This document shows, one piece after another, positions 33,785-44,069 of a stretch of DNA of 64,000 nucleotides. This DNA is from an uncultured Aquimarina sp. (lineage in GTDB: Bacteria > Bacteroidota > Bacteroidia > Flavobacteriales > Flavobacteriaceae), in assembly GCA_947498705.1 (NCBI GenBank), contig CANMLW010000009.1, positions 62,001-126,000 of the forward strand, in the 5' to 3' direction. The translations under genes and the position numbers were made by a program. Position 1 is the first letter of the stretch. Each line of letters starts with the position of its first letter. The notes beneath the pieces are model-generated. The model was not told where the DNA came from, searched no databases, and saw only the letters and a program-made list of their open reading frames with translations.

Positions 33785-35860
33785 ATGCGATCAAAGTTAC
33801 TTTTTTCTTTCTGGTTATGTCTGTTTGTATCTTATGTCAACGTTGCTCAAAATATGCAAGAAGGGTTTGACTATTTGGAAACAGGAGATTATGCCAGAGC
33901 AAAATCTTTTTTCACTAACATTCTAAAACAATACCCAGATAACAAAACAGCTCGTTTATGTTATGGAAGATCTTTGGGATTGTTAGGAGATACTAAACAA
34001 GCAATTTTGGTTTTTACAGCTCTAAAGAGAATATACCCTAAAGACTTTGAGATAAAACTGAATTATGCAGAATCATTACTTTGGGATCAACAATATGATG
34101 AAGCTCAAGCCTTGTATCAAATACTAATCGAAGAAAACCCAACAAGCTTTTCTGCGGTGTTAGGATATGCCAATACCTTATCTAATCTAAAGAAGTATAA
34201 AAGTGCTTTAGAATGGGTAAATAAAGCATTAGATATTCAAAACAAAAACCCAAACGCATTGTTATCTAGAAAATACATACGTCTTGGATATGCAGATCAA
34301 TTAGCAAAAAATAGGGAATATGATCGGGCACTGGACTTATTAGATTTAAATCTAATAGATTTTAAAAATGATAGAGATACTCAAAACAATAAAGCGGCTA
34401 TTTTTTTTGCTTCTAATGAATTAAAAAAAGCAGCAACAATTTATAATGAAATTGCAACAACACCAAAAGATAGTATTCGTGCATTATTGGGATTGTCATT
34501 GGTCAGGCATAAGCAGTATAAAAATAAAAAAGCGCTATATCTGGCGGCGTCGGCAAACCAAAAAGTAATAACGTATAAAAACGATACTTCTCTTTATTTA
34601 TCGACACGAGAACGGTACCTACAAGCCTTGTTATGGAATAGGAAATTTAACACCGCTAAAAGAGAACTACAGCAATTGCAATCCGGATATTCAAACAACA
34701 CTAGAGTATTGGCTTTACAGGCTACCTACGGAATGTATACCAGCCGTTTTACAACAAGTATTGCAAAATATCAGGATATTTTAAGAAAGGATACGACCTC
34801 TTTTGATGGCAATCTGGGTATTGCAAATGCCTATAGAGCTACAGGGCAAGCTAGGCAAGCATTCACGTATGCTTTTAAGACGCTCGCCATTTATCCTAAA
34901 CAAAAAGATGCCGAAACGTTTATCAAAACACTAAAAAAGTCTCACACTCCTTTTGCAGAAATAAAGACTGCTTTTACATTTGATAATGGAGATAATGAGG
35001 CAATTACTACTACTTTGCGATCAGAGATTCCTTTATCTGTAAAATTTACACCTTTGGTTCAGTATGATTATAGGACAACCAAAAATACCATAACCAGTAG
35101 CGAAGCTTTTTCTCATGATTTTTCACTTGGTTTTTTGTATAAGGTTACTTCTGGGGTTTCGTTACAATCCAGATTAGGCGTTACCAATGGTAATGGGTTT
35201 ACCAATAGCTTTACAACGTTGATTGCAGAAACAGTTCTGAAAACAATACCCTTTAGGCTTCAAAATCTGGATGTTGGTTATAAGAGAGAATTACAAAACT
35301 TTAATGCTGATTTAATAAATAGAGAAATTTTAATGAATCACTATTTTCTCAATTATAATATAGCAACTAATATTAACCTGGGTTGGTATACACAATATAT
35401 GTACACCTCTCAAACCGATGCAAATACCAGAAATCTCTTGTTTACGTCATTGTATTATAACATTTTGCAAAGACCATCATTAAAAGTAGGAGTTAACTAT
35501 CAGTACCTTACCTTCAAAAACCAGGTTCCCTCTCTTTATTTTAGTCCTTCAAAATTTAATTTGGGGGAAATATTTGCAGAGGTAACCAGTGATTCTCAAA
35601 AGCAATGGATCTATAGTGCTAATATTGCTTTTGGCCAACAATTTGTAGAAGAAGATCCCAGATCTTCGACTTTTAGAGCTACAGGAAAGCTGGGATATCG
35701 ATTTTCTGATCGATTTGCAGCAAACGCTTATGGGTTGTATAGTAATATAGCTTCTGCAACAGCCGCAGGTTTTGAGTATATCGAATTAGGGTTTAGATTG
35801 AAATGGTATTTCTTACGTAAGCCTGTTTTCGATAAAAAAATAATGAAGCTAAAAAAATAA
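33785..35860 (+). CDS. Outer-membrane TPR protein with C-terminal beta-barrel (polysaccharide export)
   Basis: 691 residues: signal peptide (ends VNVAQ), about ten TPR repeats over residues ~25-390 (ARAKSFFTNILKQYPDNKTARLCYGRSLG, split; YDEAQALYQILIEENPTS) and, from ~395, a ~16-strand beta-barrel of alternating polar and hydrophobic residues (YaiO-like). This TPR-then-barrel plan is that of BcsC, PelB and AlgK/AlgE-type secretins for exopolysaccharide. It therefore probably forms the outer-membrane exit of the locus. It ends at a strong terminator and converges with the 1345-residue T9SS protein gene. Confidence 0.82.
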   Translation: MRSKLLFSFWLCLFVSYVNVAQNMQEGFDYLETGDYARAKSFFTNILKQYPDNKTARLCYGRSLGLLGDTKQAILVFTALKRIYPKDFEIKLNYAESLLWDQQYDEAQALYQILIEENPTSFSAVLGYANTLSNLKKYKSALEWVNKALDIQNKNPNALLSRKYIRLGYADQLAKNREYDRALDLLDLNLIDFKNDRDTQNNKAAIFFASNELKKAATIYNEIATTPKDSIRALLGLSLVRHKQYKNKKALYLAASANQKVITYKNDTSLYLSTRERYLQALLWNRKFNTAKRELQQLQSGYSNNTRVLALQATYGMYTSRFTTSIAKYQDILRKDTTSFDGNLGIANAYRATGQARQAFTYAFKTLAIYPKQKDAETFIKTLKKSHTPFAEIKTAFTFDNGDNEAITTTLRSEIPLSVKFTPLVQYDYRTTKNTITSSEAFSHDFSLGFLYKVTSGVSLQSRLGVTNGNGFTNSFTTLIAETVLKTIPFRLQNLDVGYKRELQNFNADLINREILMNHYFLNYNIATNINLGWYTQYMYTSQTDANTRNLLFTSLYYNILQRPSLKVGVNYQYLTFKNQVPSLYFSPSKFNLGEIFAEVTSDSQKQWIYSANIAFGQQFVEEDPRSSTFRATGKLGYRFSDRFAANAYGLYSNIASATAAGFEYIELGFRLKWYFLRKPVFDKKIMKLKK

Positions 35861-35888
35861 CGAGGATAGTTATGTCACTATCCTCGTT
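35859..35888. terminator. Terminator between convergent genes
   Basis: AACGAGGATAGT / ACTATCCTCGTT, a perfect 12-bp stem with a 6-base loop, right after the TPR gene stop, which it overlaps by two bases. It can serve both the plus-strand TPR gene and the minus-strand gene ending at 35920. Confidence 0.75.
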
Positions 35889-35919
35889 ACGACCCAAATC
35901 CTGAACTTAACTAATGCCT

Positions 35920-38900
35920 TTATTGTTGTATTAAAAATTTACCTTTATATTTTTGATTAACATTTCCTCTAATGACGTACTGATATACTCCCTGAATAAG
36001 ATTTTTGGTAGAAAAGGTTACGGTATTATTATTTATACTCATACGTTCTTGACGTACAATTCTACCAATTATATCGACCACCGTAATTTCTACATTTTTA
36101 TGAGCACCCGGTATTTGTATTATCGTTTGTGTTGTAAATGGATTAGGATAGTTTTTAAGAGTGACAGTTTTGGTTTGTTCTATCCCTTCTGTCGCTAACG
36201 TTTCGTCGATATTTTCTTCATCGTTTTGTGCTATTTCTTCATTTTCATTTACCAAGGTCGAATCTGTTGTCTCTACATCAGTATTTGTCTCTTTTACAAA
36301 AGCTACATTCGCTACTTCTAAGAAAAATGGAGTGAAATTTTGATAATCACCTTGTACAGAAAATACAATACTTTTTAAATTTTCTATTGTTTCTGGCATG
36401 TTACTTCCGTTTTTAAAATCTGATAATGAAATTGTATGACTTTTCTTTTCAGTATTTTTAAGAGTATATCTAAGTCGATTATTCCAATCGGTCAATCCTT
36501 CTGTTACCAAAATGATCTCGATATCTCTATCAGCATGTAGTTCTAGTTGTAAGGATGTATAGTCCAATACATCCAAAGAAAGCTCTCCTGCTAATATGTT
36601 TCTAAAAAGATTCATAGTTTCTTTTACTTCACCTTTTACTGTTGCATTACGCTCGATTAGGTATGCTTCTTTACTTTCTAATGTAGTACTATGTTCTTTG
36701 ATCTCGAATGTTTCTATCACAACTCCTTGCTCTAGATAATCAATACCCCAGGGACCATCTGCTAAGTACAAAGCGTCTAATTGTAGAGACCCTTCTCCTG
36801 CCACAGAAAACCCTATGTCAAATAGATAACCCGTATCGATCACTACCTTTTCTTTATATGCACCAGTAAGTGTAATTGTTTTGGTTGTTTTTTGTTCTTT
36901 GGATTGTTCTGTAGTTCTGGTATTTCCTGTAAATGTCATTTGTTTTGCTCCTGTTTTATTGATAATGTTTAACGTTATCTTACCATTTGCGTAAGTACCA
37001 TGTTGTACAAATACAGAAGGCACTCGTTTAGACATTCTGTGACTTCTTAAAGGTTTATTTATGGTAAACGAGCTAAGAATATGATTGGCTATATTAGCGA
37101 CTTGAGAAACAGACCCTCCCCATACCTGGAAATTGGTATAGTCACCTTCTGGATAATCTTCAATATTCCATAAACTATATATTTCATTTTCTGAGGCTTC
37201 TTTTTTGATAGAAAAAGTTAACGCATATTCGATTTCGCCAGTTGCTCTCTCTATTTTTGTGCTTACAATAGTATGATTTTTAATGTCTACTGTTCGTACA
37301 TCTAGCAATTTAGAACCGTTTAATCGATCACAAATGGTTTTAGAATGATCATAAATCGATCCTTCTGTCGAAGTTGCTAACGCTGCAGCAATTCTTTTAT
37401 CACCATCATAATAATCTACAGAAAAAACTGCTTTTGCATTAGTTATCCCCAATAAATCATCTGGACTTGAAACATAGGTAGATTCGGTTCCTAATATTCC
37501 AGTTTCGGGAAAATGAATGCTAAGATCTTCGTTATTTGCAGATCGATAGGATTTTGATCCAGGTCTAAAACTTTTTTGAGATTTTTTAGTATTAAAAGCG
37601 GTGTTCCTTTTGGTTCTGATAAAGTTACGTTTTGCAATAAGGCTGGCAAGATCTCCATTACTTTCCAGGCCTCCGTCATTGGCAGAAGTAACATCTGTCG
37701 CAGTATCAATATCTACAAAGTTAGTAGTTTTGATAGCTGTGTACGGGTTGGCAGTAATATAAAATAAGGCATCGTTAAAATCTTGATCGCAAGATGCATA
37801 ATCTCTTCTGATATCTTCAAAACCAAGTATGATTCGTTCATTATCGGGATCAGATAATAATACGTTATGATATCTTAATGAAGCATCACTCTCTGGGTTA
37901 TAATCGGGGTTAGAGTGTAATTGCCAGTTTCCTGTTCCTACGCACCCATTTGACCAAGCATCTGCTAATAAGACCCATCCAATTCCTGTATTGGGAGGAA
38001 AACTACCTATTTTTACTTTATCACCTACTTCTAACTCTCCACCACTGCCTACCGCAGACACATTAGGAAAGATAATAGTAATATCTTCTGGTACAGGCAT
38101 TGATGGTGCCGGATTGTTAATGTCATAGGTATAGAACCCTAATGTATTTTTATATCCTGCTCCCTCTGCCACAAACGTAACCCAGATATCTACATTTTCT
38201 TGAGTAATCACATCGGTATCATATCCAGAAGATATATAATGTGGGTTGAAATCAGGTACTGGGTACCCTTCTGGTAATGCATTGTTTACCATATCTATGG
38301 TTTCTTGTGTTACCACATCTTGTCCATCAAGATAGAGTGGTTTACCCTCGGAAGAAAAACTACCTAGATAATTATACCGATCACATATTTCTGGGATAGG
38401 AAAACTATCAGGTGTTTGTCCTCCATTCTCTGGGGCAAAACTACTTTTTCTTAGATCAAAGCTGTCATCTAACCCATCATTATCATTGTCTATTCCAGAA
38501 GCAGTTGTTTCTGGAGTGCCATCTCCATCACTATCATAAGCTTCTGTGTTATCAGAGATACCGTTGTTATCAGAATCAAGATCCAGATGATCATAAGAAC
38601 CATCACCGTCGGTATCAACATATCCATTAGTGGTATTTCCAAAATCAGCATCAAAAGCATCATCTAATCCATCTTTATCTTCATCAACATTTGATAGACT
38701 TACAAACGAAGTACTGATTTGTCCCTCTATGATATCTACGATTCCATCATTATCAGAATCAATATCGTAACAATTGTAAATGCCATCACCATCCGTATCT
38801 AACAATATCAGGTTGGTACCTGTTTGGTCGGGATCAAAGGCATCAGCCAGCCCATCATTATCACTGTCTTGATAAACCAGGTCTAATGCATTACAGATTC

Positions 38901-39957
38901 CATCATTGTTAGTGTCTTTATCACCTTGTCCAGCTTCTACGATATCGTAAATTCCATCATTATCAGCATCGATATCCAAAAAGTCAGGGTTACCGTCTCC
39001 ATCTCTGTCAAAGGCATCTTGTACCACATTGTCACCATTACCACTAATATCACCATCCAAATAATTATATAGATCATCTCCGTCATCGTCTCCATAAGGA
39101 TCCATACCATTACATTCTATGATGTTCGAGATTCCGTCTCCATCACAATCTGCATCCATAGAATCCAAAACTCCATCATTATCCCTGTCTAAGGGTGAAA
39201 CACCTCCAACACATTTAAATCCATCATTAGAGTTTGTGGTTTCCGTAAGATTCAAAAGAGTTGCAGTTGGAGTAGCACTTTCATAATCGTTGATTAAATA
39301 TAGACCTCCATTGTTATCAGATAAGTATAGCCTATTACTAGAGTCACCATAGGCAGCTCCAAAGTTACTACTGGGTAATCCAGCAACAGATTTACTGGAG
39401 AAAACAGGCGTCCCCGTTGATAGGTCCCATTTGTAAAGTTTTCCTCTACTACCACCATAAAAAGAACCATTTATATAAGCAATATCTGCGCATGTACTTG
39501 GTGATGCCTGATCTGCTGTGACTACTTCAAAAACAGGAGAAGAAGTCCCGTTATAATCTTTTAGGTTAGTGATCTTATGAAATGTAATTTTTGTATTATT
39601 TTGAAAGACCCATAAGTTTCCTTCGTTATCTACATCAGCTGCATATCCCCCGCCAAAAGCAGTCGTTCCTGCGGGTGTTACTGCACCCAAATCGATAACC
39701 ATGTCCTTGGCAATACGTAAAAGGTGTTTGTCACTTTTCTTGATGGCATAAAGAAAATTATCAACCACATTATATCCTCCTGCATTGTACGTATCATATG
39801 TGTGTAGAGATTCTGAATATGTACCTGTTATAGGATTGTATGTTTTGAGAGCACCAGATATCACCTGGTAAAAATTTCCGTCATTGCAATCAAAAGCTTG
39901 TTGAGCATAACCTAATATTGTTAGGAGTAAAGCTATAAGAGTAGTAGTTTTTTTCAT
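35920..39957 (-). CDS. Giant secreted T9SS protein with propeller, thrombospondin-3-type repeats and DUF4114
   Basis: 1345 residues. Signal peptide (ends GYAQQ); N-terminal ~20-245 beta-propeller-like domain of the DUF6923 type ([28 protein letters not shown]); ~255-500 calcium-binding thrombospondin type 3-like repeats ([28 protein letters not shown] and more). A DUF4114-like region follows near 600-760 ([19 protein letters not shown]), then long beta domains, and a T9SS type-A sorting domain ([11 protein letters not shown]...). It is likely a surface adhesin or matrix protein. It has a LytTR-type promoter (site d) and converges with the TPR gene, so it fits a biofilm/gliding module. Confidence 0.85.
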   Translation of the reverse strand: MKKTTTLIALLLTILGYAQQAFDCNDGNFYQVISGALKTYNPITGTYSESLHTYDTYNAGGYNVVDNFLYAIKKSDKHLLRIAKDMVIDLGAVTPAGTTAFGGGYAADVDNEGNLWVFQNNTKITFHKITNLKDYNGTSSPVFEVVTADQASPSTCADIAYINGSFYGGSRGKLYKWDLSTGTPVFSSKSVAGLPSSNFGAAYGDSSNRLYLSDNNGGLYLINDYESATPTATLLNLTETTNSNDGFKCVGGVSPLDRDNDGVLDSMDADCDGDGISNIIECNGMDPYGDDDGDDLYNYLDGDISGNGDNVVQDAFDRDGDGNPDFLDIDADNDGIYDIVEAGQGDKDTNNDGICNALDLVYQDSDNDGLADAFDPDQTGTNLILLDTDGDGIYNCYDIDSDNDGIVDIIEGQISTSFVSLSNVDEDKDGLDDAFDADFGNTTNGYVDTDGDGSYDHLDLDSDNNGISDNTEAYDSDGDGTPETTASGIDNDNDGLDDSFDLRKSSFAPENGGQTPDSFPIPEICDRYNYLGSFSSEGKPLYLDGQDVVTQETIDMVNNALPEGYPVPDFNPHYISSGYDTDVITQENVDIWVTFVAEGAGYKNTLGFYTYDINNPAPSMPVPEDITIIFPNVSAVGSGGELEVGDKVKIGSFPPNTGIGWVLLADAWSNGCVGTGNWQLHSNPDYNPESDASLRYHNVLLSDPDNERIILGFEDIRRDYASCDQDFNDALFYITANPYTAIKTTNFVDIDTATDVTSANDGGLESNGDLASLIAKRNFIRTKRNTAFNTKKSQKSFRPGSKSYRSANNEDLSIHFPETGILGTESTYVSSPDDLLGITNAKAVFSVDYYDGDKRIAAALATSTEGSIYDHSKTICDRLNGSKLLDVRTVDIKNHTIVSTKIERATGEIEYALTFSIKKEASENEIYSLWNIEDYPEGDYTNFQVWGGSVSQVANIANHILSSFTINKPLRSHRMSKRVPSVFVQHGTYANGKITLNIINKTGAKQMTFTGNTRTTEQSKEQKTTKTITLTGAYKEKVVIDTGYLFDIGFSVAGEGSLQLDALYLADGPWGIDYLEQGVVIETFEIKEHSTTLESKEAYLIERNATVKGEVKETMNLFRNILAGELSLDVLDYTSLQLELHADRDIEIILVTEGLTDWNNRLRYTLKNTEKKSHTISLSDFKNGSNMPETIENLKSIVFSVQGDYQNFTPFFLEVANVAFVKETNTDVETTDSTLVNENEEIAQNDEENIDETLATEGIEQTKTVTLKNYPNPFTTQTIIQIPGAHKNVEITVVDIIGRIVRQERMSINNNTVTFSTKNLIQGVYQYVIRGNVNQKYKGKFLIQQ

Positions 39958-40438
39958 AATGGCTATAGTATCTTGGTTTTATTTGTTTAAAATTAAGCGA
40001 TACAAATAGTTTATAAAGTGATTATTCGGTGAGTAGAAGTTTACTGTGGTCGAACGGAGAGAAGAAGCGGTCTTATATCGTTTCTTATAACAAATTGTTG
40101 GATAGTTTAGACCAGTTAACTATAAAATGACAAATTCAAACTCGTTTATTTTTTCGTTCTATTTTCTTGTTTTTATTTTCGGTGTCAAAGGCTATGTAAA
40201 TCAATGACAGGGGGTATAGAAAAAAAAAGTAACTTCGTTTTCTATATGACATTTCAAAATAACTATGAAGAAGTAGACCAAAAAGCATTTCTGTTTTTAA
40301 AGAGTCTACTTATAGATTTTTAATATGTATCTCGTGGGGTAATTTTAAAAGGGAATTATATAGTTGTTAATAAAGGTATATAAGATGATCCTTAACTATG
40401 TCGAAGTAGCTTATAAGAAATAATTATAGACATCTTTA
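39958..40438. other. Gap holding the promoter of the T9SS protein gene
   Basis: Apart from site d (39988-40057), I see no ORF, no repeat and no convincing terminator for the LytTR gene ending at 40439. The rest is AT-rich without recognised signals. Confidence 0.4.
39988..40057 (-). promoter_or_regulatory. LytTR-type promoter of the giant T9SS protein (site d)
   Basis: On the minus strand: CCGTTCGACC (40057-40048) and CTACTCACCG (40036-40027), 21 bp apart. TAATTTTA (39995-39988), one base off TAnnTTTG, is again 39 bp away. CCGTTCGACC is the half-site closest to the classical AlgR box CCGTTCGTC. The start codon is 31 bp beyond the box. Confidence 0.65.
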
Positions 40439-41164
40439 TTATAGTAAATTGAGTCGTTTCATTAATTCGGGTCTATTAGAACGACTTACAGGTATTACAT
40501 CTTTTTCGATTAGAACACTATTATCTTCAATATCGATAATTTTCTTAAAATTAATGATATAAGATCTGTGCACTTTTAAGAAAATATCGGCAGGAAGTTT
40601 TTCTTCTATTTTTTTAAGTGTAGAATGTACTGTGTAATTTTGTTTGTCTGTTTTAATCAAAATATAATCACCTTTTGCTTCTATTACACTTATAGTTGGT
40701 ACATCTATTTTAATCAATCTTCGATCAATATTAATATACAGATCATTTTCTTCTGAAGTATTTTCTGAAGAAGAACTAGTTTCAGCGTCAACTTTTTCGA
40801 CCGAATCAGAGGTGAAACTTTCTGCTTTTTGAATGGCTTTAAGAAAACGTGGTAGAGTTATAGGTTTTACCAAATAATCTACAATACAGTCATACTCAAA
40901 AGCTTCTAATGCAAAGTTTTTGTCAGACGTAGTAAGTACAATTTTTGGAGGATTTTTTAATGTTTGAATAAAATCAAAGCCTGTAAAATCCGGCATATGA
41001 ATATCTAAAAAAATCAGATCTACCTCTTCCTTATTTAAGAATTTCATTGCTTGTATTGCATTAGAAAAATCTTCAATAAGATTGAGTTCCTCTACCTGAG
41101 CGCAAAGATGTTGTATAATAGATCTGGCAGTTTCTTCATCATCAACGATAATACAATTCATCAA
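40439..41164 (-). CDS. LytTR-family response regulator (H-NOX operon output)
   Basis: 241 residues: receiver domain (~1-115; phospho-acceptor Asp in DLIFLDIHMPDFTG, Lys in VKPITLP), a Glu/Ser-rich linker (~120-140), then a LytTR DNA-binding domain (YILIKTDKQNYTVHSTLKKIEEKL, split for length, then FLKVHRSYIIN). LytTR proteins bind direct repeats spaced 21 bp on one face of DNA, which is the geometry of sites a-e. It is the last gene of the H-NOX operon (9 bp after the Hpt gene) and hence the best candidate for binding those sites. Confidence 0.92.
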   Translation of the reverse strand: MMNCIIVDDEETARSIIQHLCAQVEELNLIEDFSNAIQAMKFLNKEEVDLIFLDIHMPDFTGFDFIQTLKNPPKIVLTTSDKNFALEAFEYDCIVDYLVKPITLPRFLKAIQKAESFTSDSVEKVDAETSSSSENTSEENDLYINIDRRLIKIDVPTISVIEAKGDYILIKTDKQNYTVHSTLKKIEEKLPADIFLKVHRSYIINFKKIIDIEDNSVLIEKDVIPVSRSNRPELMKRLNLL

Positions 41165-41172
41165 TTTTGGTT

Positions 41173-41493
41173 TTAAATGGTTTTAAGAAAATATTCGATG
41201 GTATCTAAAATTACTATAAATTTTGGATATAACGAGGGATTATTCTCTTTTAATCCCTGCTCAAAATCTGCGGTTGTTTGATAGCCTGTCTCCATACCAA
41301 ACATTCCTATTTTATGTTTTAGTTTGTGAACGTTCTCTGCTGCTTGGCCAAAAATTTTGTTATCATAATTTTGCAAAAACTCTTTTTTTTCTTCCAAGAA
41401 CTCACGTTTTGCAATGTCTATAATTTTTTGCTCAAAAGATTGAGAACCATCGGCTAGCTCTTTTATGTACGTTAAATTGGGGGTTTCTGACAT
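41173..41493 (-). CDS. Hpt phosphotransfer protein
   Basis: A 106-residue four-helix Hpt domain. The phospho-acceptor is His56 in AAENVHKLKHKIGMFGM, followed by the usual small-residue region. It probably relays phosphate between the PAS kinase (3 bp upstream in the operon) and the two receivers (REC at 43650 and LytTR at 40439). A stand-alone Hpt in an operon with a plain kinase shows the circuit is a multistep relay rather than a two-component pair. Confidence 0.85.
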   Translation of the reverse strand: MSETPNLTYIKELADGSQSFEQKIIDIAKREFLEEKKEFLQNYDNKIFGQAAENVHKLKHKIGMFGMETGYQTTADFEQGLKENNPSLYPKFIVILDTIEYFLKTI

Positions 41494-41495
41494 GG

Positions 41496-43103
41496 TTATT
41501 GTTTTTTTAATGTAAAATAAAATGTTGTTCCAATGTTCTCTTCAGACTCAACCCATATTTTACCATTATACAAGTCAACTATCTTTTTTACAATCGATAA
41601 TCCTATTCCTGTAGACTCGATGGTTTGATCTAAAGTCTGAAAAATCTGAAAAATTTTCTCATGGTATTTTTTGGGGATTCCGGGTCCATTATCCTCTATA
41701 GAAAACAACCAAAATTGCTGATCATCTTCACAAGAAATTTTCACAATCCCTTTTTCCTTATCATTATATTTTACTGCGTTACTAATTAAATTTTGAAATA
41801 ATTGTTGCAATCTAAACTTATCACCTTTGATTGTAGGTAATGAAGAGGTTATGTTTACTTTAATGTGATTAGGTATGTGTATTACATCTATTATGTCGGT
41901 AACAACTTCTTGAAGCGTTATTGTGTTTTTTGATTCTTCGGTTTGCCCAATGCTAGAATATTTTAGAATCCCTGCGATAAGGTGATCCATTTTATCAACT
42001 TTTTTAAGTAGCATATTTAAAGAATCATTAGCGTTTTCATCAAGTACATCTGCATAATCTTCTTTTAGCCATGTAATCAAAGCATTCATACTGCGCAAAG
42101 GAGATTTTAAATCGTGAGAAACGATATGCGCATAATCATTAAGTTCTTTATTACTTTTTTCGAGATTTTTTACCAAAATATCTCGTTGCTTTTCAGATTC
42201 TAATTGCTCTGTTATATCTTCGATCAATGCCACTTGATAATTGATGTTTCCATCTGTGTTTCTTACTGCAGCGACATTGGTTTTGGCCCAAAAAAAGCCG
42301 CCATCTTTCTTTAAATATCTTTTATTAACACTAAACTTATTGACCTGTCCTACATTTAATTTTTCCAAAAAATCTGCTGATTTTGCATACTCTTCTTTTA
42401 AAGAGATGTCCTTTACTTCCAGATTAAGTAATTCTTCTTTGTTATACCCTAATAGATTTTGAAAAGCTTTATTGGTTTGGATTATTTTTCCGAATTGTGT
42501 TAACACGATTCCAAGCGACGAGTTTTCTACAATTACAGAAAGTTGTGCTTTTTGCTCTTCAAAAATTTGTTGTTGTTTTAATTGTTCTGTGATATCTCTA
42601 ACAATACCTTGAGCCCCAATAATTTTTTCATTTTTATCTTTAATAATACTCGCATTGATATGAACCGAACGTATTCCGTTATGTTTGGTATAAACACGAG
42701 CCTTATAATCTGTAAAAGAGCCTTTGGTGATTAGTTGCTGAAAAGAAACCATAGCATATTGGTAATCCTCTTTATAAATTAGTTTTACGACATTTAGTTT
42801 TTCTTCAGAAATGTTATAACCAAATAATGCTACAGCTGCATGATTCATTTCTATTACATTACCGGCAATATCCATCAAAACATAGGCATCTACAAGGTTA
42901 TCAAAAACTCCTTGAAGCTCTGTTTTTTTTACATCGACTAAGTCCTTAAGCTTTTGATTGGCAGTTTTTAGTTCTTGAGTGATATCATATAATTCTTTTG
43001 ATTTTTCTTCAAGAATTTTTTCTGCTTGTTTACGGGCGTTTTTTTGTCGCTGTAATGCTCTTTTTAATATTTCAATATTTTCATTATTCATTGGTTTTGA
43101 CAA
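41496..43103 (-). CDS. PAS-containing histidine kinase partnered with H-NOX
   Basis: 535 residues, soluble. An N-terminal coiled-coil (~5-60, QRQKNARKQAEKILEEKSKE) is followed by PAS 1 (~65-190), PAS 2 (~190-315, with typical PAC ends ITEQLK and ITEQLESEK), HisKA with HDLKSPLRS and HATPase_c (N box NLISNAVKYND, G boxes DNGPGIP and GIGLSIV). There is no transmembrane segment, which suits control by the cytoplasmic H-NOX. It overlaps the H-NOX gene by 20 bp, a strong sign of coupled expression. H-NOX proteins elsewhere inhibit their cognate kinase when NO is bound. Confidence 0.93.
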   Translation of the reverse strand: MSKPMNNENIEILKRALQRQKNARKQAEKILEEKSKELYDITQELKTANQKLKDLVDVKKTELQGVFDNLVDAYVLMDIAGNVIEMNHAAVALFGYNISEEKLNVVKLIYKEDYQYAMVSFQQLITKGSFTDYKARVYTKHNGIRSVHINASIIKDKNEKIIGAQGIVRDITEQLKQQQIFEEQKAQLSVIVENSSLGIVLTQFGKIIQTNKAFQNLLGYNKEELLNLEVKDISLKEEYAKSADFLEKLNVGQVNKFSVNKRYLKKDGGFFWAKTNVAAVRNTDGNINYQVALIEDITEQLESEKQRDILVKNLEKSNKELNDYAHIVSHDLKSPLRSMNALITWLKEDYADVLDENANDSLNMLLKKVDKMDHLIAGILKYSSIGQTEESKNTITLQEVVTDIIDVIHIPNHIKVNITSSLPTIKGDKFRLQQLFQNLISNAVKYNDKEKGIVKISCEDDQQFWLFSIEDNGPGIPKKYHEKIFQIFQTLDQTIESTGIGLSIVKKIVDLYNGKIWVESEENIGTTFYFTLKKQ

Positions 43104-43629
43104 TGCTGAATTTTACTTCGGTTCCGTCTGCGGCTAATTTTTCATAAGAAATACTAGCTGTCGTATCAAAATACTCAAACGTTTTACGCATTAACCCTAG
43201 TCCAAAGCTATACATGGCTCGACTGGATTTATAAATCATGACTAGTTTTTGGTCAGATTTTTCGATGATTTCGAAGGTAGGTAACTCGGCTTCTGGATAT
43301 ATTTTTTGTACTTCTACATGGATATGATTTTCTATAGAAGATAATAACTCAATAGGATCTTTGTATTTTTCGATTAGACCAGGGTAACTGCCAGCCAGCA
43401 CACTAAAAAAATGCTCTGCATAAGTCAAAAGCAAATCATCTATACTTAATCCGCTATGTTGGCTAAGATGTTTTAATAAACTTAACATTTCCGAAAAGTC
43501 ATAGGTTCCGATAGAGGTATAAACACCATTAGAAGGTAGGTTGGATTGTTCGATAATGGTATCTACCATTTCGAGTCCAAATTTGTCTTCGACCAATTCC
43601 AAAAATTCTGTAAATACAATACCTTTCAT
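43084..43629 (-). CDS. H-NOX haem nitric-oxide sensor
   Basis: A 181-residue HNOB domain. The proximal haem ligand is His104 in IHVEVQKIYPEAELPTF, and the haem-propionate-binding Y-x-S-x-R is Tyr133-Ser135-Arg137 in YKSSRAMYSF. Both essential elements are intact, so it should bind haem and NO. No Tyr is obvious in the distal pocket region, which would favour NO over O2, but this cannot be settled by eye. It overlaps the kinase gene and follows the single-domain receiver gene by 20 bp. H-NOX pathways in Shewanella and Vibrio control biofilm and cyclic-di-GMP. Confidence 0.94.
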   Translation of the reverse strand: MKGIVFTEFLELVEDKFGLEMVDTIIEQSNLPSNGVYTSIGTYDFSEMLSLLKHLSQHSGLSIDDLLLTYAEHFFSVLAGSYPGLIEKYKDPIELLSSIENHIHVEVQKIYPEAELPTFEIIEKSDQKLVMIYKSSRAMYSFGLGLMRKTFEYFDTTASISYEKLAADGTEVKFSIVKTNE

Positions 43630-43649
43630 ATATAATTAGGGTTGGTTAA

Positions 43650-44069
43650 TTACTTAACTATAAGTTCGTTAACGCTCCAGTAATCGATCAGGCATTTAAC
43701 TTTATGCGCATAATCTTCATACTTTAAGGGTTTTACGATATACCCAGCAATCCCTGTTTCATAACATTCTTTAAGATCGTTATGATTATTCGATGTACTA
43801 AGTATAATTGCAGGGGTATATTTTAATCTAGGATCTGATTTTAAAATTCTCAAAAACTCAATTCCATTCATTTTGGGCATATTGAGGTCTAAAAAAATTA
43901 CATCAGGACATTCTTCCTTACATTCTAAAATGTGTAACGCTTCTTCGCCATTTTCGGCTTTGATTAATTTATGTGGGTATTTATTCTTTTGTAAAACCCG
44001 CTCAAATTTTAATCTTTCAATTTCATCGTCTTCGATTAATAAAAAAGTTAGTGTCATAGCTATTTTCAA
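43650..44069 (-). CDS. Single-domain response regulator (REC)
   Basis: 139 residues consisting only of a receiver domain: acidic pair IEDDE, phospho-acceptor Asp in DVIFLDLNMPKMNGIEF, switch Thr/Ser in ILSTSN and Lys in VKPLKYED. It has no output domain, so it acts by protein contact or as a phosphate sink/shuttle. It is the first gene of the H-NOX operon. ATG at 44069 is listed; MTLTFLLIEDD four codons downstream is an equally natural start. The promoter candidate is site e. Confidence 0.9.
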   Translation of the reverse strand: MKIAMTLTFLLIEDDEIERLKFERVLQKNKYPHKLIKAENGEEALHILECKEECPDVIFLDLNMPKMNGIEFLRILKSDPRLKYTPAIILSTSNNHNDLKECYETGIAGYIVKPLKYEDYAHKVKCLIDYWSVNELIVK

